A DNA stretch of 64,000 nt, from positions 35,886,185-35,950,184 of the forward strand of contig CM037874.1 of the NCBI GenBank assembly GCA_021292105.1, read 5' to 3'. Shown in pieces: positions 27,946 through 41,100 of this stretch (positions are counted from its first letter, which is position 1; each line of letters starts with the position of its first letter). A program made the translations under genes and the position numbers. Below the pieces are notes generated by a model that saw nothing but the letters and a program-made list of their open reading frames with translations, had not been told where the DNA came from and searched no databases. The stretch comes from Anadara kagoshimensis (Eukaryota > Mollusca > Bivalvia > Arcoida > Arcidae).

Positions 27946-29684
27946 GTTTGTATAATTCTATTTCTTGTAAAATATACCCTATATATAAATTTTTATTACC
28001 CTTTTTAAGAACTGCAAAGGCAGCTGGAAATGCTCACCCTTTATGTAGGAGATCAGGGTTTGAATCCTGGCTGTGTCTGACCAAGGCTTGAAAATATGTT
28101 GTGACTTTTCTTTCACCAAACACTCTTTGTTTAGAAATGAATGTCACTAGTGCTTTCAAAATCACCTTCCAGTTGTTGTCCCATGTTCTGTCACTTCATC
28201 TATAACTGATGACACTGATATTTATAAGTGAAATACTGGTATTCTCGAATTGGTTTTAATATGTCATTCAATCAGTCAAAACTCTATTCTTTTAAGGTTT
28301 GCAGCTGCAAATATATTAAAATACATGCAGTTCCTCAGATAAAGCACTGGGTCGGTCATCCTGACTGAGTTGAATCAAATTCAATTTGAAACGTTGAATA
28401 TTGGCATAATATGTCACTATCTTACAATATAAATACAAGGATACCTTTACCTTTTGAATTATGGTAATATTGCATATCTATAATGACTTTATTTTGAATC
28501 ATAAAATATAACTAATTTATTCTTGGCTGCCAGTAAGTTTGAATTCAATAAATATTTTATTATTTTTTCACTTTAATTTCATTTCTTCATTATCTTATTA
28601 TTTACAGATCAAAAAGAAAAATGATGTCATCAGGAGACTGCAGCTGGATCACCATCAAATCCAGAAAACTTCTCAGGAAAAAACCAACCATGTTAAAAAT
28701 GAAGCAGACAAGCAGGAATCAGCCGATACGAAAAACAGCGAGGGAAAACGACAGAGATACCAACAAGAGATAAATCAACTAAAAACCCAGCTTCAAAATC
28801 ATATACTTGAGCACAGAGAAAATGAGCAGAAACTTAGAAGGGTATGTGGTACAGTTTACTGTCTATCCTCCTCTGTATACAGTATATTGTCACCATATCC
28901 TGCTGGTTCCCTGATTATCATTTCACTGTGCACAGCACATACTTGTCCAATCTTTATGGCAGATAGAAAGCTAGGTTTATAGTACATTGCTTGTACTGTT
29001 TTCAAGTTTGGTTTTCGTTTCGTTTGCTGTTGGTTTTTTTTATTTTTTTTATTTGATTTGATTTTTTTTAAAATTTGTGGTACTGAACTGACACTGCAAT
29101 TGATGGATTGCCTGCCACGCCCACAATGTTCCGACAAAGGCCTGGCATGGTTGAATTACACACAAAGAGAATGAAAACATGGCCTAAATTTTGCCATTTG
29201 ATGATGTCACTGTCATTAATATGTCAATACTAATTAGTTGCCATGATGCTGCTTTGTACCATAATGGCAGTCGGTGTCAGAACATAAAAGGCATGGTTGG
29301 CAATATGTCAATTATTAAATTCCTATAAATACAACCGGTTTATATTGATAATGCTTAATTTTAATTGCAATTAAATATTGTTTGGTATTACTATATGAAA
29401 TCAAAATTTCCAATTATTATTGACACAGAATTATTCTAAAGTGACTGCAATTGAGTGATTGGAAATAATATTAGGACTCAACATTCTGAACAAAATATTT
29501 TGACAGTAGATATAGTGGGTGAATATGTAAATAAGTGGATAATATACATGTACTGGTACTTCTCTATTGATGAAAGTAACTAGGACATATTTCCGTCTAT
29601 CTTCTGCCAATAGTAGACAGTTATAAATTCAGTACCACAAGTTTTACTAATTCAGTTTAATATCGAGTTTTGAGTTTACATATT

Positions 29685-29775
<91 letters not shown>

Positions 29776-32700
29776 TAATTATTATTATTATTATTATTTA
29801 AATATTTGTTTGTTTGGCTACAGATATATAATGCATTATATACAGATTTTACAAAACTTTCTGCTTTTATTGACCCATTGCATTTGTTTGTGTGTTATTA
29901 ACAAATTACTGTATTAATCACCTGTGACCAAGATCTGCACACTATGGTCCTTTAAGTTATGAATTAATTGTACAAAAGTTGAAATTGCAATTGTAAAATT
30001 TCTGGACAAAATAGACTGAAATCATGAAAAAAATGATAAAATTATGTGAAAATATCAAAATTTTGGATAAAAATATGTGAAAATATCAAAATTTTGGATA
30101 AAATTATGTAAAAATATCAAAATTATGTAATTATATAAAGATTCTGGATAAAATTAGAGAAATTATTAAAATAATTTGACAAAAATTAAAAATAATTCTG
30201 AATGAAAATAAGTGGAATAATAAAAGTTTTGTTACAAAATTTAGTGAAACTATAAAAATATTCTATATTAATGGAATATTACCAATTTCAAATTCTTTAC
30301 TAGCAGCACTTTTGTCTACTTCACCCCCACCAAAATTTCAACAGTCATTTCCCCCCCCCCCCCCCCCTCCCACCCCTTAATCTGCCCACTTGTTCACATA
30401 CAAGTTTTGATAATTGATTACCTGGTTTTATTTCTGCATAAATTTATGGAAGTTATAAGACAAAAATCAAGGAGATAATCTACTTGCATTTGATTTTGAC
30501 CATCATCTGACAACACACAAATAAAAGTATGCAGATATCCTGAAATGACAATTTTTGCAAAAAAATAACTGACATAGAAATTCCCTGATTTACAGTATGC
30601 TGATACCCATGCTGTATATAATTTTGATAGATGAGATGCAAACTGCTGTAACTTATAATAATAAGTCAGTTGATTATTTGATATATGTATGAGTTGTCAG
30701 TTTATTTAGTGGAAAATAAGTGTAAATGGTTAGTTTATCTGTCCATTGAATTTCTAGAAATTATTATTTTTTTTTTTTTTTTTGTTATAATAAATCTGGT
30801 TCCGAATCCTTTCTACTCATTTAAAAGTTTGTTTACGTGATTTGCATGCTGTGTGTGTTATATGTTTGTATGCTGTGTGTTATGTGTTTGCATGCTGTGT
30901 GATTGTTTTTGGCATTTTCATTACAGTACACTGTCATCCCAAAATAACTGCAACTTTATATTTGTCATAAGCTTATATTATATTCCTCACGTCAAAGTTC
31001 TTTCATAGAATTGAAAAATTGAATTTTTTTCATTAGTTAAACGTAACATCTTAACTTAATGATCTAAATGTATACATGTAACAAAGTTGTTTTCTTTAAA
31101 GAAGAATTTTCTTGAATATTTTAGAAAAAAAATCAGAAAAATATAAAAAGTAAATATATTTTTCAAGATATAAATTATAATACCAAGTAGCTGAAAAAAA
31201 TCTGAGCTTTAGCATGATGATATTTTCAACAATTTAACTTTGCGGAGATTTTCATTCTGTATTGAAATGACATGTATAATTATTTATGGATGACATATAA
31301 TGCTTTTTTTTGCAGTCTTTTTTAGATGTTTTTCCTGTATGAGCTAGTAAATTTATATTGAATATTTATATTGAATTCAAAATTATAATTGAAACATTTT
31401 CAGCTGAACTTGCTCAGTTTCATTAGTGAAGATTAAAATTTTGATCTGACATGGCCATTGGAAATCCTAGATGGCCATTGTAACAATAAATAGGGGGAAA
31501 AAAACCATTTAATTTACATATTTATTTTTGGACCAAATTTAGAATGTTTTCATTGACCTAGTTTTCAGAGATAATGCAAATGATATGTTATTTTAAGCAA
31601 TTTTTTCAAATCTCTAAAACACTGACCCAAATAGAACCAAATTTGGTGAAAAAGGTCTATTGGTTGATGCAGATTCAAATTTTTTCTTTGTGGTTGTCAT
31701 AAATTCAAATGGAAATAAAATGTCAGTTGACTGATACCATTTGTGCCTTTTGTAGCGATATGTTTCATGTAATTCAAACTGAAATATAATCACTTGTCAC
31801 GGCAAACATGTCATAAAATCGCACACATAATGTTGTGTATCATAAATGATCTATAATGGATTTTTTTTTCAGCTTGCTTAGAGAAAGTACAAACTTGGTT
31901 CAGCTTCGATGGTAGTTAATTTGATATAACATGCACTTTATTATTTTTAACATATTATAATTACATGTTACAGGATAAATTTAAAGTAGAAACTAATGTG
32001 GATAACTTGATACAGAAATTTGATACTGCTATGACAGAGAGACAGGTAAGTAATTAGGAATAGTTAGTACTTAGTACTGATCCTATGTAGACACAGTAGT
32101 TTTTCTAGCCCTAAACCTCACATTCCTTAGTAAGTAAGTATTACTATAGATAGATTGTTCACAATATGATGGCAAAGTTTGGTTGAATCTCAACTACATC
32201 TACGGGTACTGTAGATTACTTTGAATTCGCAAGTATCACATTTCGTGCGCAATCCCTAAGCATCATTTCGCAAATCTATGTAAATATTATAATTCATGAT
32301 TGAAAGGCAATTATCTCCCTTTCTTATGACTTTTTGTCATCTTATACATGTATATAACTTCCATGGTCATAAACGATTGGTGGCATGTTTTGCAATTGGC
32401 TTTTTTCATTTTTGCAATTCCTGGAATATTCGCATGATATATGAATTCACATCTGAAGAGTCCTCGTAAAATTACGCGCTGATAAATCCCTCCCAGTAAA
32501 AAAGTAATCTACAGTAATAACAAGTGAGTACATTTTTATACTGACTTCTCATACTCTGCTTGTTACATAAACCCCCTACTACTAAAATCAGCTCATTGTA
32601 AATATTACCACCCAATTTTGAACAACCTATATCAGTGGTATAGAGTACACATTAATAGTATTGCACAAACTCTGTTTAACATTCGCATCCTGTGTAGTGA

Positions 32701-34313
32701 GTTCCCTCGCCAAGCACTCGAGCATTACAAAATAAAAGTCACATATTGTTTTTTTCGGATGGGAACTTAAAATAAACGAGGTCCTGTGTCACGGTAGGCG
32801 TGGCAAGATAAAGAACCCTACTGTATAATGCCATCAGTGCAACGCACAGGCAAAATTTCTGCACTTTTGCCTATAGCTGGTGACATCTTTATATAAGTGA
32901 AATTTTCTTTACTTGGACATAAAACACCATTATTCAACTCAACTCTGTTTAACACAGTCATACCTGTCTATTAAGTCTGTTCTAATTTTTTTTTCACCTA
33001 TAACCTATAACTATATTTTTTAATCTTCAGAAGAATATGTGAATGTACTTTTTCTTGTGATAGTTCTCCATTTCTTCTTTGCACTACGGTAGCTCATTTG
33101 GTGTAGTGCTCACTTCGTATGTGGAAGGTAGTGGGTTTGAACAGCAGCTAACTGGTCTGACCAAGTTTTGAAAAAAAGGTAGTGACTGTTCCTTTGCCAA
33201 GTACTCAGCATTTAAAAATGAAAGTCACAGGGTCCTTCTGAAAAGACCTTAAAAGCAATGCCCTGTGTCAAGGCAAGCATGGCTCACTGCAAAGTTAAAT
33301 ATTTCTTCAGGTTCACTTATAGCTGGTGACATCTCGATGTCATAATTCAATCAAATCAATCTCCTTTGCATTGGCAGATATGGACATATACATATTTTCT
33401 GTATTTTTTTTTTTTTTTTCATTATTTTTCCATCAAAGAGGGGAGGGGGTTGTCCATTTTTAATTGTCATCTATGTACATGTACATGTATTTTTGTATTT
33501 GAGAAATGGAATTTCATTTTAAACTAATGTGAAGCTTTCAATATCTTTGCCATCTTGATTTTGCCACAGCATTGCAAAATCCAGAATTCTATTATTTTGC
33601 TTTATGTATATAACTTGTATATAAAGACCATCCATGTGACCTATAAATATGGATGTTATATGAAGGTGGTCTTTATGTGGGGTTATTGTTGGTTAATGCA
33701 CCATAAAACAGTGGTCTTAATGAATGGTGGCCTCTATATAGAAGTGGTCACCATGGTAACTGTTTTTACTCTACAGTGGAACTGATTCATTGCCATCATT
33801 TATTCAGTCACTTTTTGGTGTTATAAAGGGGTTAAACAATAAATTGAGGGAGGCTTATAAAAAAAAACAGGAAAAATTAATTTTAGAACTTGAAAATAAA
33901 ATAGCAATAAGCAAGGTAGCAAAGTTATTGAGAGGCATTGAAACAAGGTTTTATTGTAGTTGTTTGCATTGTAAATGTAAAGAGCTATAGGTTGGTCATC
34001 AAGTCGTGTATTAATCAGTAATTGTTTGGATTTTTTTTCACTTTAGAATGAATATGAAGAGATTGATGCTATTTACACCGAGGAAAAGAAACAACTCCAT
34101 GAACTTGAGGAGAGATTTAAAACTCTGGATACAGAATATCAACAGATTATGGAAGAGCGTAGAGTCGCACGTGAAAAACGAGAGGCTGCTGAACGCGAGA
34201 TGGCTCTCATGATTAAAGCCGCAACGACCGTCCAAGCTTTCTGGAGATCATACAAAGTCCGTAAAGCTCTCAAAGGTAGAAAGAAGAAGGGAGGAGGAAA
34301 GAAAAAGAAATAA
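27022..34313 (+). CDS. IQCD: Dynein regulatory complex protein 10 (DRC10 / IQCD), complete
   Basis: Subunit of the nexin-dynein regulatory complex that links axonemal doublets in motile cilia and flagella. Four coding exons: 27022-27945, 28608-28841, 31974-32045, 34047-34313; 1497 nt, 498 aa plus stop, slightly longer than human IQCD (about 449 aa). All junctions are phase 0 with GT-AG ends. Residues ~40-140 hold the conserved N-terminal block (LDPSRALEPARKKIATIEAQ, then MLPFVLENLDRFRVVLGSEL). A Ser-rich acidic linker and a long coiled coil follow, and a single IQ motif near the C-terminus (VQAFWRSYKVRKAL) ends in a Lys/Gly-rich tail. IQ motifs bind calmodulin. The first ATG (27022) is used; upstream in-frame sequence starts with TTG. 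Head-to-head with TPCN1; AATAAA signals follow at 34349 and 34606. Confidence 0.94.
28010..28280 (+). mobile_element. SINE family A, diverged, in DRC10 intron 1
   Basis: AGATCAGGGTTTGAATCCTG (B box), GTGTCTGACCAAGGCTTGAA, TTCACCAAACACTCTTTGTT and tail TTTTAATATGTCATTCAATC. The A box is largely lost. Confidence 0.7.
28608..28841 (+). CDS. IQCD: DRC10 coding exon 2
   Basis: 78 codons between TTATTTACAG and GTATGTGG. It encodes IKKKNDVIRRLQLDHHQIQK followed by a charged coiled coil to ENEQKLRR. It matches the KKNEIIRKL segment of vertebrate IQCD. Confidence 0.92.
28842..31973. other. DRC10 intron 2, low-complexity AT-rich
   Basis: 3.1 kb with a (TTTA)n run (29676-29799), a C16 run near 30352-30368, and a short tandem repeat around 30025-30125 (GAAAATATCAAAATTTTGGA). 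No SINE or MITE was recognised, unlike the neighbouring introns, and no exon. Confidence 0.6.
29676..29799. repeat. (TTTA)n then (TTA)n microsatellite
   Basis: About 25 uninterrupted TTTA units followed by ATTATTATT units, in DRC10 intron 2. Confidence 0.97.
31974..32045 (+). CDS. IQCD: DRC10 coding exon 3
   Basis: 24 codons between CATGTTACAG and GTAAGTAA. It encodes DKFKVETNVDNLIQKFDTAM TERQ, continuing the coiled coil in phase 0. Confidence 0.92.
32690..32947 (+). mobile_element. SINE family A, 5'-truncated
   Basis: Starts inside the body at TTCCCTCGCCAAGCACTCGA, then TCGGATGGGAACTTAAAATA, GCCATCAGTGCAACGCACAG and tail ACACCATTATTCAACTC. The tRNA head is missing. DRC10 intron 3. Confidence 0.85.
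33083..33350 (+). mobile_element. SINE family A, with tRNA head
   Basis: Head CACTACGGTAGCTCATTTGG, then GTGGGTTTGAACAGCAGCTA (B box), CTTTGCCAAGTACTCAGCAT and CACTTATAGCTGGTGACATC. DRC10 intron 3. Confidence 0.82.
33615..33775. mobile_element. Degenerate MITE (TATAAAGACCA type)
   Basis: TATATAAAGACCATCCATGT, GGTGGTCTTTATGTGGGG, GGTGGCCTCTATATAGAAGT. These resemble the TACAGTCAAACCTG family inside, but the ends are eroded. Confidence 0.5.
34047..34313 (+). CDS. IQCD: DRC10 coding exon 4 with IQ motif and stop
   Basis: 88 codons plus TAA, after TCACTTTAG. It encodes NEYEEIDAIYTEEKKQLHEL, a charged helix, the IQ motif AATTVQAFWRSYKVRKALKG and a basic tail (RKKKGGGKKKK). Confidence 0.95.
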   Translation, partial: NEYEEIDAIYTEEKKQLHELEERFKTLDTEYQQIMEERRVAREKREAAEREMALMIKAATTVQAFWRSYKVRKALKGRKKKGGGKKKK

Positions 34314-34348
34314 ACTCATCTGCAACAAATGGTCGAATCATGTGACCA

Positions 34349-34611
34349 AATAAATAAATAATGAGAAAAACACTAAATTTTCTAATTCTATCACTATTTT
34401 ATGATGCCTTGGATATGATTATCTTAAAAATATAAAAAAAAACATTTTGCACATATCTGATTTTAAAAAAATAAATGAATTTGAAAGATTAATTTTGGAG
34501 GTTGAGACAGAAGTCAAGTTTAATCACTGTCTTGACGACATCATGTTTTTTCATGATTTAACATGGGATTAAAGAGTGATAATTTTATCTTTATATTTGT
34601 CTCTAAATAAA
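34349..34611 (+). promoter_or_regulatory. Candidate DRC10 polyadenylation signals
   Basis: AATAAA at 34349-34354 (36 nt after the stop, overlapping repeats of AAATAAATAAAT) and at 34606-34611. The second gives a more usual 3' UTR length. Confidence 0.5.
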
Positions 34612-34840
34612 CACCTTCCATGGAGATTCCATCTATTTTGATTTGTAAATAAATTAAATTTGTGTCATCATTATGAGGTATGGTATAATTTTTTAGTGAT
34701 TTATGGTGATTTATGCCACATTAAATAATATTTTACTTATATTGAGACATTACAAGTTTCATAAAGATTTCAGTGATGAATTGACATTATATAAATTAGG
34801 GACCAAGTGGATGCTTAAGACTGTGATATATTGTTTATAG

Positions 34841-35250
34841 AACATGAAATGTACAAGAATATGAAATGTACAAGTACAATAACATGAAATGTACAAGTAC
34901 AGTAACATGAAATGTACAAGTACAGTAACATGAAATGTACAAGTACAATAACATGAAATGTACAAGTACAATAACATGAAATGTACATGTACAATAACAT
35001 GAAATGTACAAGTACAGTAACATGAAATGTACAAGTACAGTAACATGAAATGTACAAGTACAATAACATGAAATGTACAAGTACAATAACATGAAATTAC
35101 AATAACATGAAATGTACAAGTACAATAACATGAAATTACAATAACATGAAATGTACAAGTACAATAACACGAAATGTACAAGTACAATAACACGAAATGT
35201 ACAAGTACAATAACATGAAATGTACAAGTACAATCACATGAAATGTACAT
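34841..35250. repeat. 23-bp minisatellite, about 18 copies
   Basis: Unit AACATGAAATGTACAAGTAC plus AAT, with A/G variation in ACAATAAC versus ACAGTAAC and two copies shortened (GAAATTACAAT at about 35092 and 35132). The minus-strand frames across it are periodic artefacts. Confidence 0.95.
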
Positions 35251-35904
35251 TTAAAAAACAAGAACATGTATATATATTAACATATGTTTATACCATGTAT
35301 TATTTTAAACTCACCAATGATTTAATTTTAAAGTCTAATCACTTTTGCAAGTCTGTGATGCTGATTTTAATACATGTATTACCATCATCTTATTTTTGTA
35401 TGTTTTAGGTGTTTCTCAATCTTGCATTTTTTGTTCTTCTTATTTCAATCTATCCTATAGATTTGATGTTAATCCTGTTTGATTTGATCCGTCCAATAAC
35501 TTGTGTTTAGTCGAACGTCAATTTCGACAAATTTCATATATATTCTACAAAACATAGAAGACTTTTATTTTATAGTTTTTTATTTATGAATATATGTATA
35601 CCACTGTTTTAAGAAATGCATTAGTGGGTGTCTTTAAATAAAAAACCATCCAAAAATGTAAAGAATTTTGAATTAAGAGATGGCCTTTAGCACTTCTATA
35701 TATTTATAAATGTGATATCTTCAAATTGTGCTAGTGCTTTTTGGAGACAAAATAAATTCATACATGGAAGATTGTTTTTCAGTTTATTTGTAATTGCAAG
35801 TTATCATCTGATAGCATTGTGAGAGAGTTACTTATAAGAATCTTGACTGGGCCATAAAACACCATTACTCCACTTATCTTTAACTGACATCCCCCCTCTT
35901 AACA

Positions 35905-36080
35905 TAAAAATTATCTCATTGCTAAGGTTAAATCACATTCAGATTTAGTGTGGGAAAATTTGTCAGTTCACTTGCCAAGGGGTCAGTGGTTTTTTTTTCT
36001 CTGAGCACTCATGCTCTACTATCTGAAAGCCTGCCTCGATATAAGTAAAAAAATCTGGGGTGTAAAGCACCATTACTTAA
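35905..36080 (+). mobile_element. SINE family B fragment
   Basis: GGGAAAATTTGTCAGTTCAC, TTGCCAAGGGGTCAGTGG, CCTGCCTCGATATAAGT and tail AAAGCACCATTACTTAATTC. Confidence 0.6.
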
Positions 36081-36144
36081 TTCCGCTCTCTATACTAAAA
36101 TCCCATTTTCTGCAATTTTTTCAATCACCAACTCCTGCAGCCTT

Positions 36145-36310
36145 CAGAATTTGCATCAATATTAAACCCTTAGGGATAAGGAGCCTTGATGACTATGTAG
36201 TCAAATATGCCAGTTTACCAATCACAGTGCTTCTCACAAACTAGGTTTCAATTTGTAAGAGAAATTAAGCTTTTAAGTTTGATTGGTGGTATTTTCTGGG
36301 TTTCCTCTTC
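36145..36310 (+). mobile_element. SINE family B fragment, diverged
   Basis: ATGACTATGTAGTCAAATAT, ACCAATCACAGTGCTTCTCA, GGTGGTATTTTCTGGGTTTC. A family-A SINE is inserted directly after it at 36325. Confidence 0.45.
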
Positions 36311-36324
36311 CATCCAAGCATACC

Positions 36325-36670
36325 ACTGCAGTAGCTTAGTTGGTAGAGTGCTCTTTTCCCAAGTGGGAGGTCATGGGTTTGAACCCAGACCGGGTCAATA
36401 CCCAAGACTTGAAAGTGGGTAGTGACTGTTCTGTCGCTAAGCACTCGGCATTACAAATTGAAAGTCACGGTTCTTTTGGATGGGAACTTAAAATAATCGA
36501 GGTCCCATATCATGGTAGGTTTGGCATGATAAAGAACCCTGCTGTATAATGCCATAAGTGCAACACACAGGCAAAATTTCTGCACCTTTGCCTATGGTAA
36601 CGTCTGGATATAAGTGAAATATTCTTGACTGGGATGTTCAACACCATTACATTACTCCATTACTCCACTG
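36325..36670 (+). mobile_element. SINE family A, full length
   Basis: Head ACCACTGCAGTAGCTTAGTT, GGTCATGGGTTTGAACCCAG (B box), GCTAAGCACTCGGCATTACA, TTGGATGGGAACTTAAAATA and tail CACCATTACATTACTCC. Confidence 0.9.
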
Positions 36671-37378
36671 TTTTACTAGCCCAGGTGACAGTGAGGTCAT
36701 AAATAAATCTATGCTAACAGATTTAGTTTCACAAGACATGGGATTAAATTTTATTAATGATAACAGTAATTTATCATAATTGGTAAGTTCCATATTCTCA
36801 TTTTATATTGAACACTGTAGTCAGCCCTGTAAATAGGTCAGAGACAGCAATCTGATTAAACTATACAGCCACTGCTGGTGATGTACTGATATAAGTTAAA
36901 ATATTCTTAACTGAGACCTAAAACTCTGTTTAAACAACAAACTCCCAATATAACTTTGAAACTATCAAACACATTTATGAAGTGAAAATCTGTTGGTATT
37001 CAGCAGTTTTACAAAGTTGAAACACTTTATAAAAAACAATTTTGTATTTATTTTATTTTATTTTTAAAAAAGAAATTCATAGCATTAATTTACAAAAGAA
37101 TTGTAGTTTCTTTGCTAAGTTCATAGAATTGAACAAGCTGAATACATGTACATGTAAATATATAATGCAGAAAAGTCTGTCTGAAACGATATTTGCTAAT
37201 CGATAACATTTACTGCTATTCAAATTAGATATATTTTCCTGATAAGCATGTTATTGAGCAAACACATGCATGTAAATAAACAATTTATGGTCGTTTTCGT
37301 GACATTTGTAGACAGATTTTACTTCATCAAATATCAGGAGATGGTATGGAGCTGAGGTACTAGTAATGAAAAAGTAAA

Positions 37379-37562
37379 TACAGTCAAACCTGTCTTAAAT
37401 GTCATCTCTTTTTAAGGGCCACCTGCTTTTAATGGCCAGTAAAATTTTATCCCAATTGCTTTTAATTCATGTCATTTGAACCTTTATTTAAGGGCCACCT
37501 GCCCATAAAGGCCACTCTTGTAGGTTCCCTTAATGTGACCTTTACAGACAGATTTGACTGTA
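37379..37562. mobile_element. MITE, TACAGTCAAACCTG termini
   Basis: TACAGTCAAACCTGTCTTAA at the left, GACAGATTTGACTGTA at the right, AGGGCCACCTGC repeated inside. Confidence 0.8.
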
Positions 37563-38043
37563 TATGCATTATAAAACAAAAGAATGAGTATTTGTGCATT
37601 TTATAGCTATGGAAAAACAAATATCTTCAATTTTAATATCTCTGTGGATAGATCCATGGAGTCTTCCTGAGTGGTCTAACATAAGCAGACTACAGGGTGA
37701 AACAGAGGCTTGTTTTGAAACAATCTGTATGCAGCAAGATATATTTGTGCAGTCATGAAATTACTTTCTTCAATTTTGCGATGCCATTGCATGCAAGAGA
37801 ATGAAGCTTCTCTTCAAAAAATCTGTAAAAAGGAAGCATTTTGCTCATGGCATTAACAGTACATGTAGTCTACAATTTATCCAAAAAGTACTGGGTAAGT
37901 ATTTTGCTCCGGCATAAGTATGTCTCAAATTTTGTCTGAAAAAGTAAGCATTTTGCTTGTGACATTAAGTGCTGTCTCCAATTCATTCTACTTTGTAAGG
38001 TCATGGTGATAATTTGTTATTATGTCTATATAAGCTGTAACGG

Positions 38044-38149
38044 TCAACTGTTGGAATTATTTTGTTTTTCCCACTGTTCTGGTGTTAGAGTTTTCATCTG
38101 GAAGGCATGTATGATCTTCATTTCTTCTTCTAAGGTAGAATTTACCAAC
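38044..38149 (-). CDS. BOLA2: BOLA2 coding exon 3
   Basis: 106 nt after GTTTTAACAG, ending AACAGTTGA. It encodes (R)[18 protein letters not shown] then [16 protein letters not shown]. It matches VNACLAEELPHIHAFEQKTLTPDQW of human BOLA2. Confidence 0.95.
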
Positions 38150-41100
38150 CTGTTAAAACAAAATCAAAAACATTTAGTGTTCATTACTGTCGTTTGTCAG
38201 TTTGCTTGATGAAAGTCAGCGGTTATCTCTAGTTTCCTCCACCATCCCATAACTCACAGTCTCTAAATAGGTGAAAAAATCTTGACACCATTAATTCACC
38301 CCATACTCTTCCTCGGTATGAACGGATTACAAGAACATCCCCAATGTTGAATAAATGCTACATTATTCCCATTTTTCATTTATTTCCATGAAATGATATG
38401 AAGTAGAGTAATAGTGTTTTACACCCATGTCAAGATTCTATCAAGGTGGTTAGTTCTGAGGACCTAAAAACAAAAATGTCATAGCTTTGTTTGACATTTC
38501 AATATGAATGTTTGTCAGTAAGTTTGTTAATAATCAATGGTTTTCTCAACACTCTGGTTTCTTCCACCATCCAGGAGCTTGACTGCCTTGATATAATCTC
38601 CAACATAAAAAAGCTACGGCAATAATTTTCTGCAATTTTTAAATAGCGGAATATATATCTTAATAAAATAATATTATTATTAGCATTGTATTTATAACTA
38701 TTGATTTTGGTCATAGTCAGCCAGACTTCAGTATCCCTTTTAGTGAAATAGATTTGATTGACTTTGTGTGTGGCGTGATCATGGTGATGCTAATTGGTGA
38801 GTCATATCTTATGTAGTGTGAGGATGGAAGTTTTGAAAAATACTATAATATTATCAAGCCCATAGATATTCCATGATGTACTTCTATTTGATTAAATTCT
38901 ACTCAATTGAAATTTGTTTCTTTTCAACATTAATTTCATAACAATTAAAAAAGTCCAATTATAATTATTCATTTGATTATGCTAATGAATCTTTGAACAA
39001 CTGGTCTCTGAAGCCCTAATGTCCATTATACCCGGTAGTTCACGTTGTTGATCCATCTTCACATACAAATCTGTTTTGTAAAAGTCACAAGTACACAAGG
39101 TTGGTTGGTTGGTTTGTTGAATGTTGCTAAATGTCGCATCAGCAATATCTCAATTTTGAGAAATATTTTATTAATCTATGAACAATTGTTTGGGGTATAT
39201 AAAATAAATAAATGCCAAAGTAAACACTACTGACCTATGTCTCTGTAGTAATGGTTTGCCTTCAAACTGTGGTGATACAATCAGAGCCTGAAACTTTGTT
39301 CCACATCCGTCAGACAGATCCACAATTTCCTATAAATATATACATTGTACATGTAGTCGTTTCAATAAACATGACAAGCCAGCAAGGCAACAAATGTTGT
39401 CTGCTACTTTTTTATATTTAGATTAAGTTTGTTGTCTAAGTTTACATTTACTGAATGTTTTACAATACATATTACTCCATACTTGCTGCCTGCTTTGAGA
39501 AATTTGTCTTCCTCTTGAAATTTACTGAAATTTATGTATATGTAAAATTTTACATGAGCATTAAGGATGTAAAATAAAAAATTACTACTGTTGTTGATAG
39601 TGTTGTTTAATGCCACGTCAGAATTTTTTTTCAGCTATTCAAGATTGAGTTTATTAATTTCTAAGGATTAATATTCAGGGTTCGTACATACATTTGGATT
39701 CCAAAATTAAGGACTTTTTAGGGTCTTTTCAGGGTCTTATTTGCAAATTTATGGCCTAATCAGAGGGACAATTTTAGCAAAAAATATTTATGTAAAGGCA
39801 ATTAAATCAATAAAACAGTTGCTTACATGTCCATAGTAATGACACTTGAAGTGGAGGTTGAAGTTTGACATTTGGTTAGGCCAGGTACCTTAAATTGCCC
39901 ATTTCAATGTAACTTATTTATTAATTAATTAATTTATTTATATCAGTCTATTTGCAACCACTTAATATCAAAATACAAACACTCAACCAGCCAAATTCAA
40001 GGGCTTTTTAGGCCTTCAGGATAAATTCAAGGGCTTTTTAGGGTCAGACTTGTTTTTAGGGTCTTTTTAGGGCAAACCTCAAAATTTAAGAACTTTTCCA
40101 GGCCTGTACGAAACCCTGATATTAGAACAGATTTGTGTATGCTGCATAATGCATGGGATGTGAGAGAATTGACCCTCTTCTACCATACTGGGACAACTTT
40201 CAACAGACTGAAGTTTTTGTCGTGTGTGTGCTGCATGTAACCATGACTGAAAGTGTGCATTATGCATGTCTGCCTTGTACTAGTGCACACTGATGGTGAC
40301 TTTGAGGTGCCAGCTGACCGAGACAACAGTTGCAAAGGTTGTTGCCCTACCACTGCTGGGCCACCAGTCCATTATCCTGAAATCAGGTAAGTCATCAGCA
40401 ATGTGAAATTAAGTAATTTGCTTATGGTCACATCATGCCCCCACGTAGTTCGAACTCATGACCCTTGGATCTTGAGTCCAACGTTCAACCAACTGAGATT
40501 CATGCTTCCTCTGTCCTCGTAATACCTAGCATGGGACTAAGAAGAAATATCTCAAATTTTACAGTCTTATGTATGACCATACTAGGGTTCAAACCAATGA
40601 CCTAACACTCAAAGCAGAGTCAGTAATGGACATCAAACCATGGAGAATCAGATGAAATATTTAACTTTTTATTTAATTTAAAGTTTAATATCAAATATAT
40701 CAATTCAATGAAAATATATTGAAACCAGAAGGTAATTTCACAAAAAGCAAATTCTAACCACATGATATGGTCAGATAATCAGGTATCACTTTATGATCAC
40801 AGCAGATTTTAGTTATATACATCTCTGATCACAGTGGGCTCGTATCAAGACAACTTGTACCCAACTCGAACCCATACCAAGACAAATTGTACCCAACCTG
40901 AGACAGCTCATACCCCCTAAAATTAGAAGTAAATTAACGGATTTCTTTATAATTTAAGAAAATTTAAATCATTTTGATCTTTAACAATTAAATGAATTTT
41001 ATTTGACTATTTCAACATTAATTCCTTTCGATCACCCATTATTTATTAAGTTTTGAATAAAAAAATAAAAAGTATAACTTAATTTTCTTGTTTTCCTGGC

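Larger units (their letters stand above)
34314..38043. other. Intergenic DRC10-BOLA2 interval (convergent 3' ends)
   Basis: No exon recognised. Holds AATAAA signals for DRC10 (34349-34354, 34606-34611), a 23-bp minisatellite, two family-B SINE fragments, one family-A SINE, one MITE and short imperfect repeats near 37830-37985 (AAGCATTTTGCT). Confidence 0.6.

Noticed and set aside
27946-28008. Extension of DRC10 exon 1 to the stop at 28008
   Set aside because: The family match stops at the GTTTGT donor and resumes exactly in phase at 28608; the extra residues are intronic.
34759-35250. Minus frames of 84-163 aa rich in YISCYCTCTFHVIVLVHF
   Set aside because: Periodic translation of the 23-bp minisatellite; the same phrase appears in three frames.
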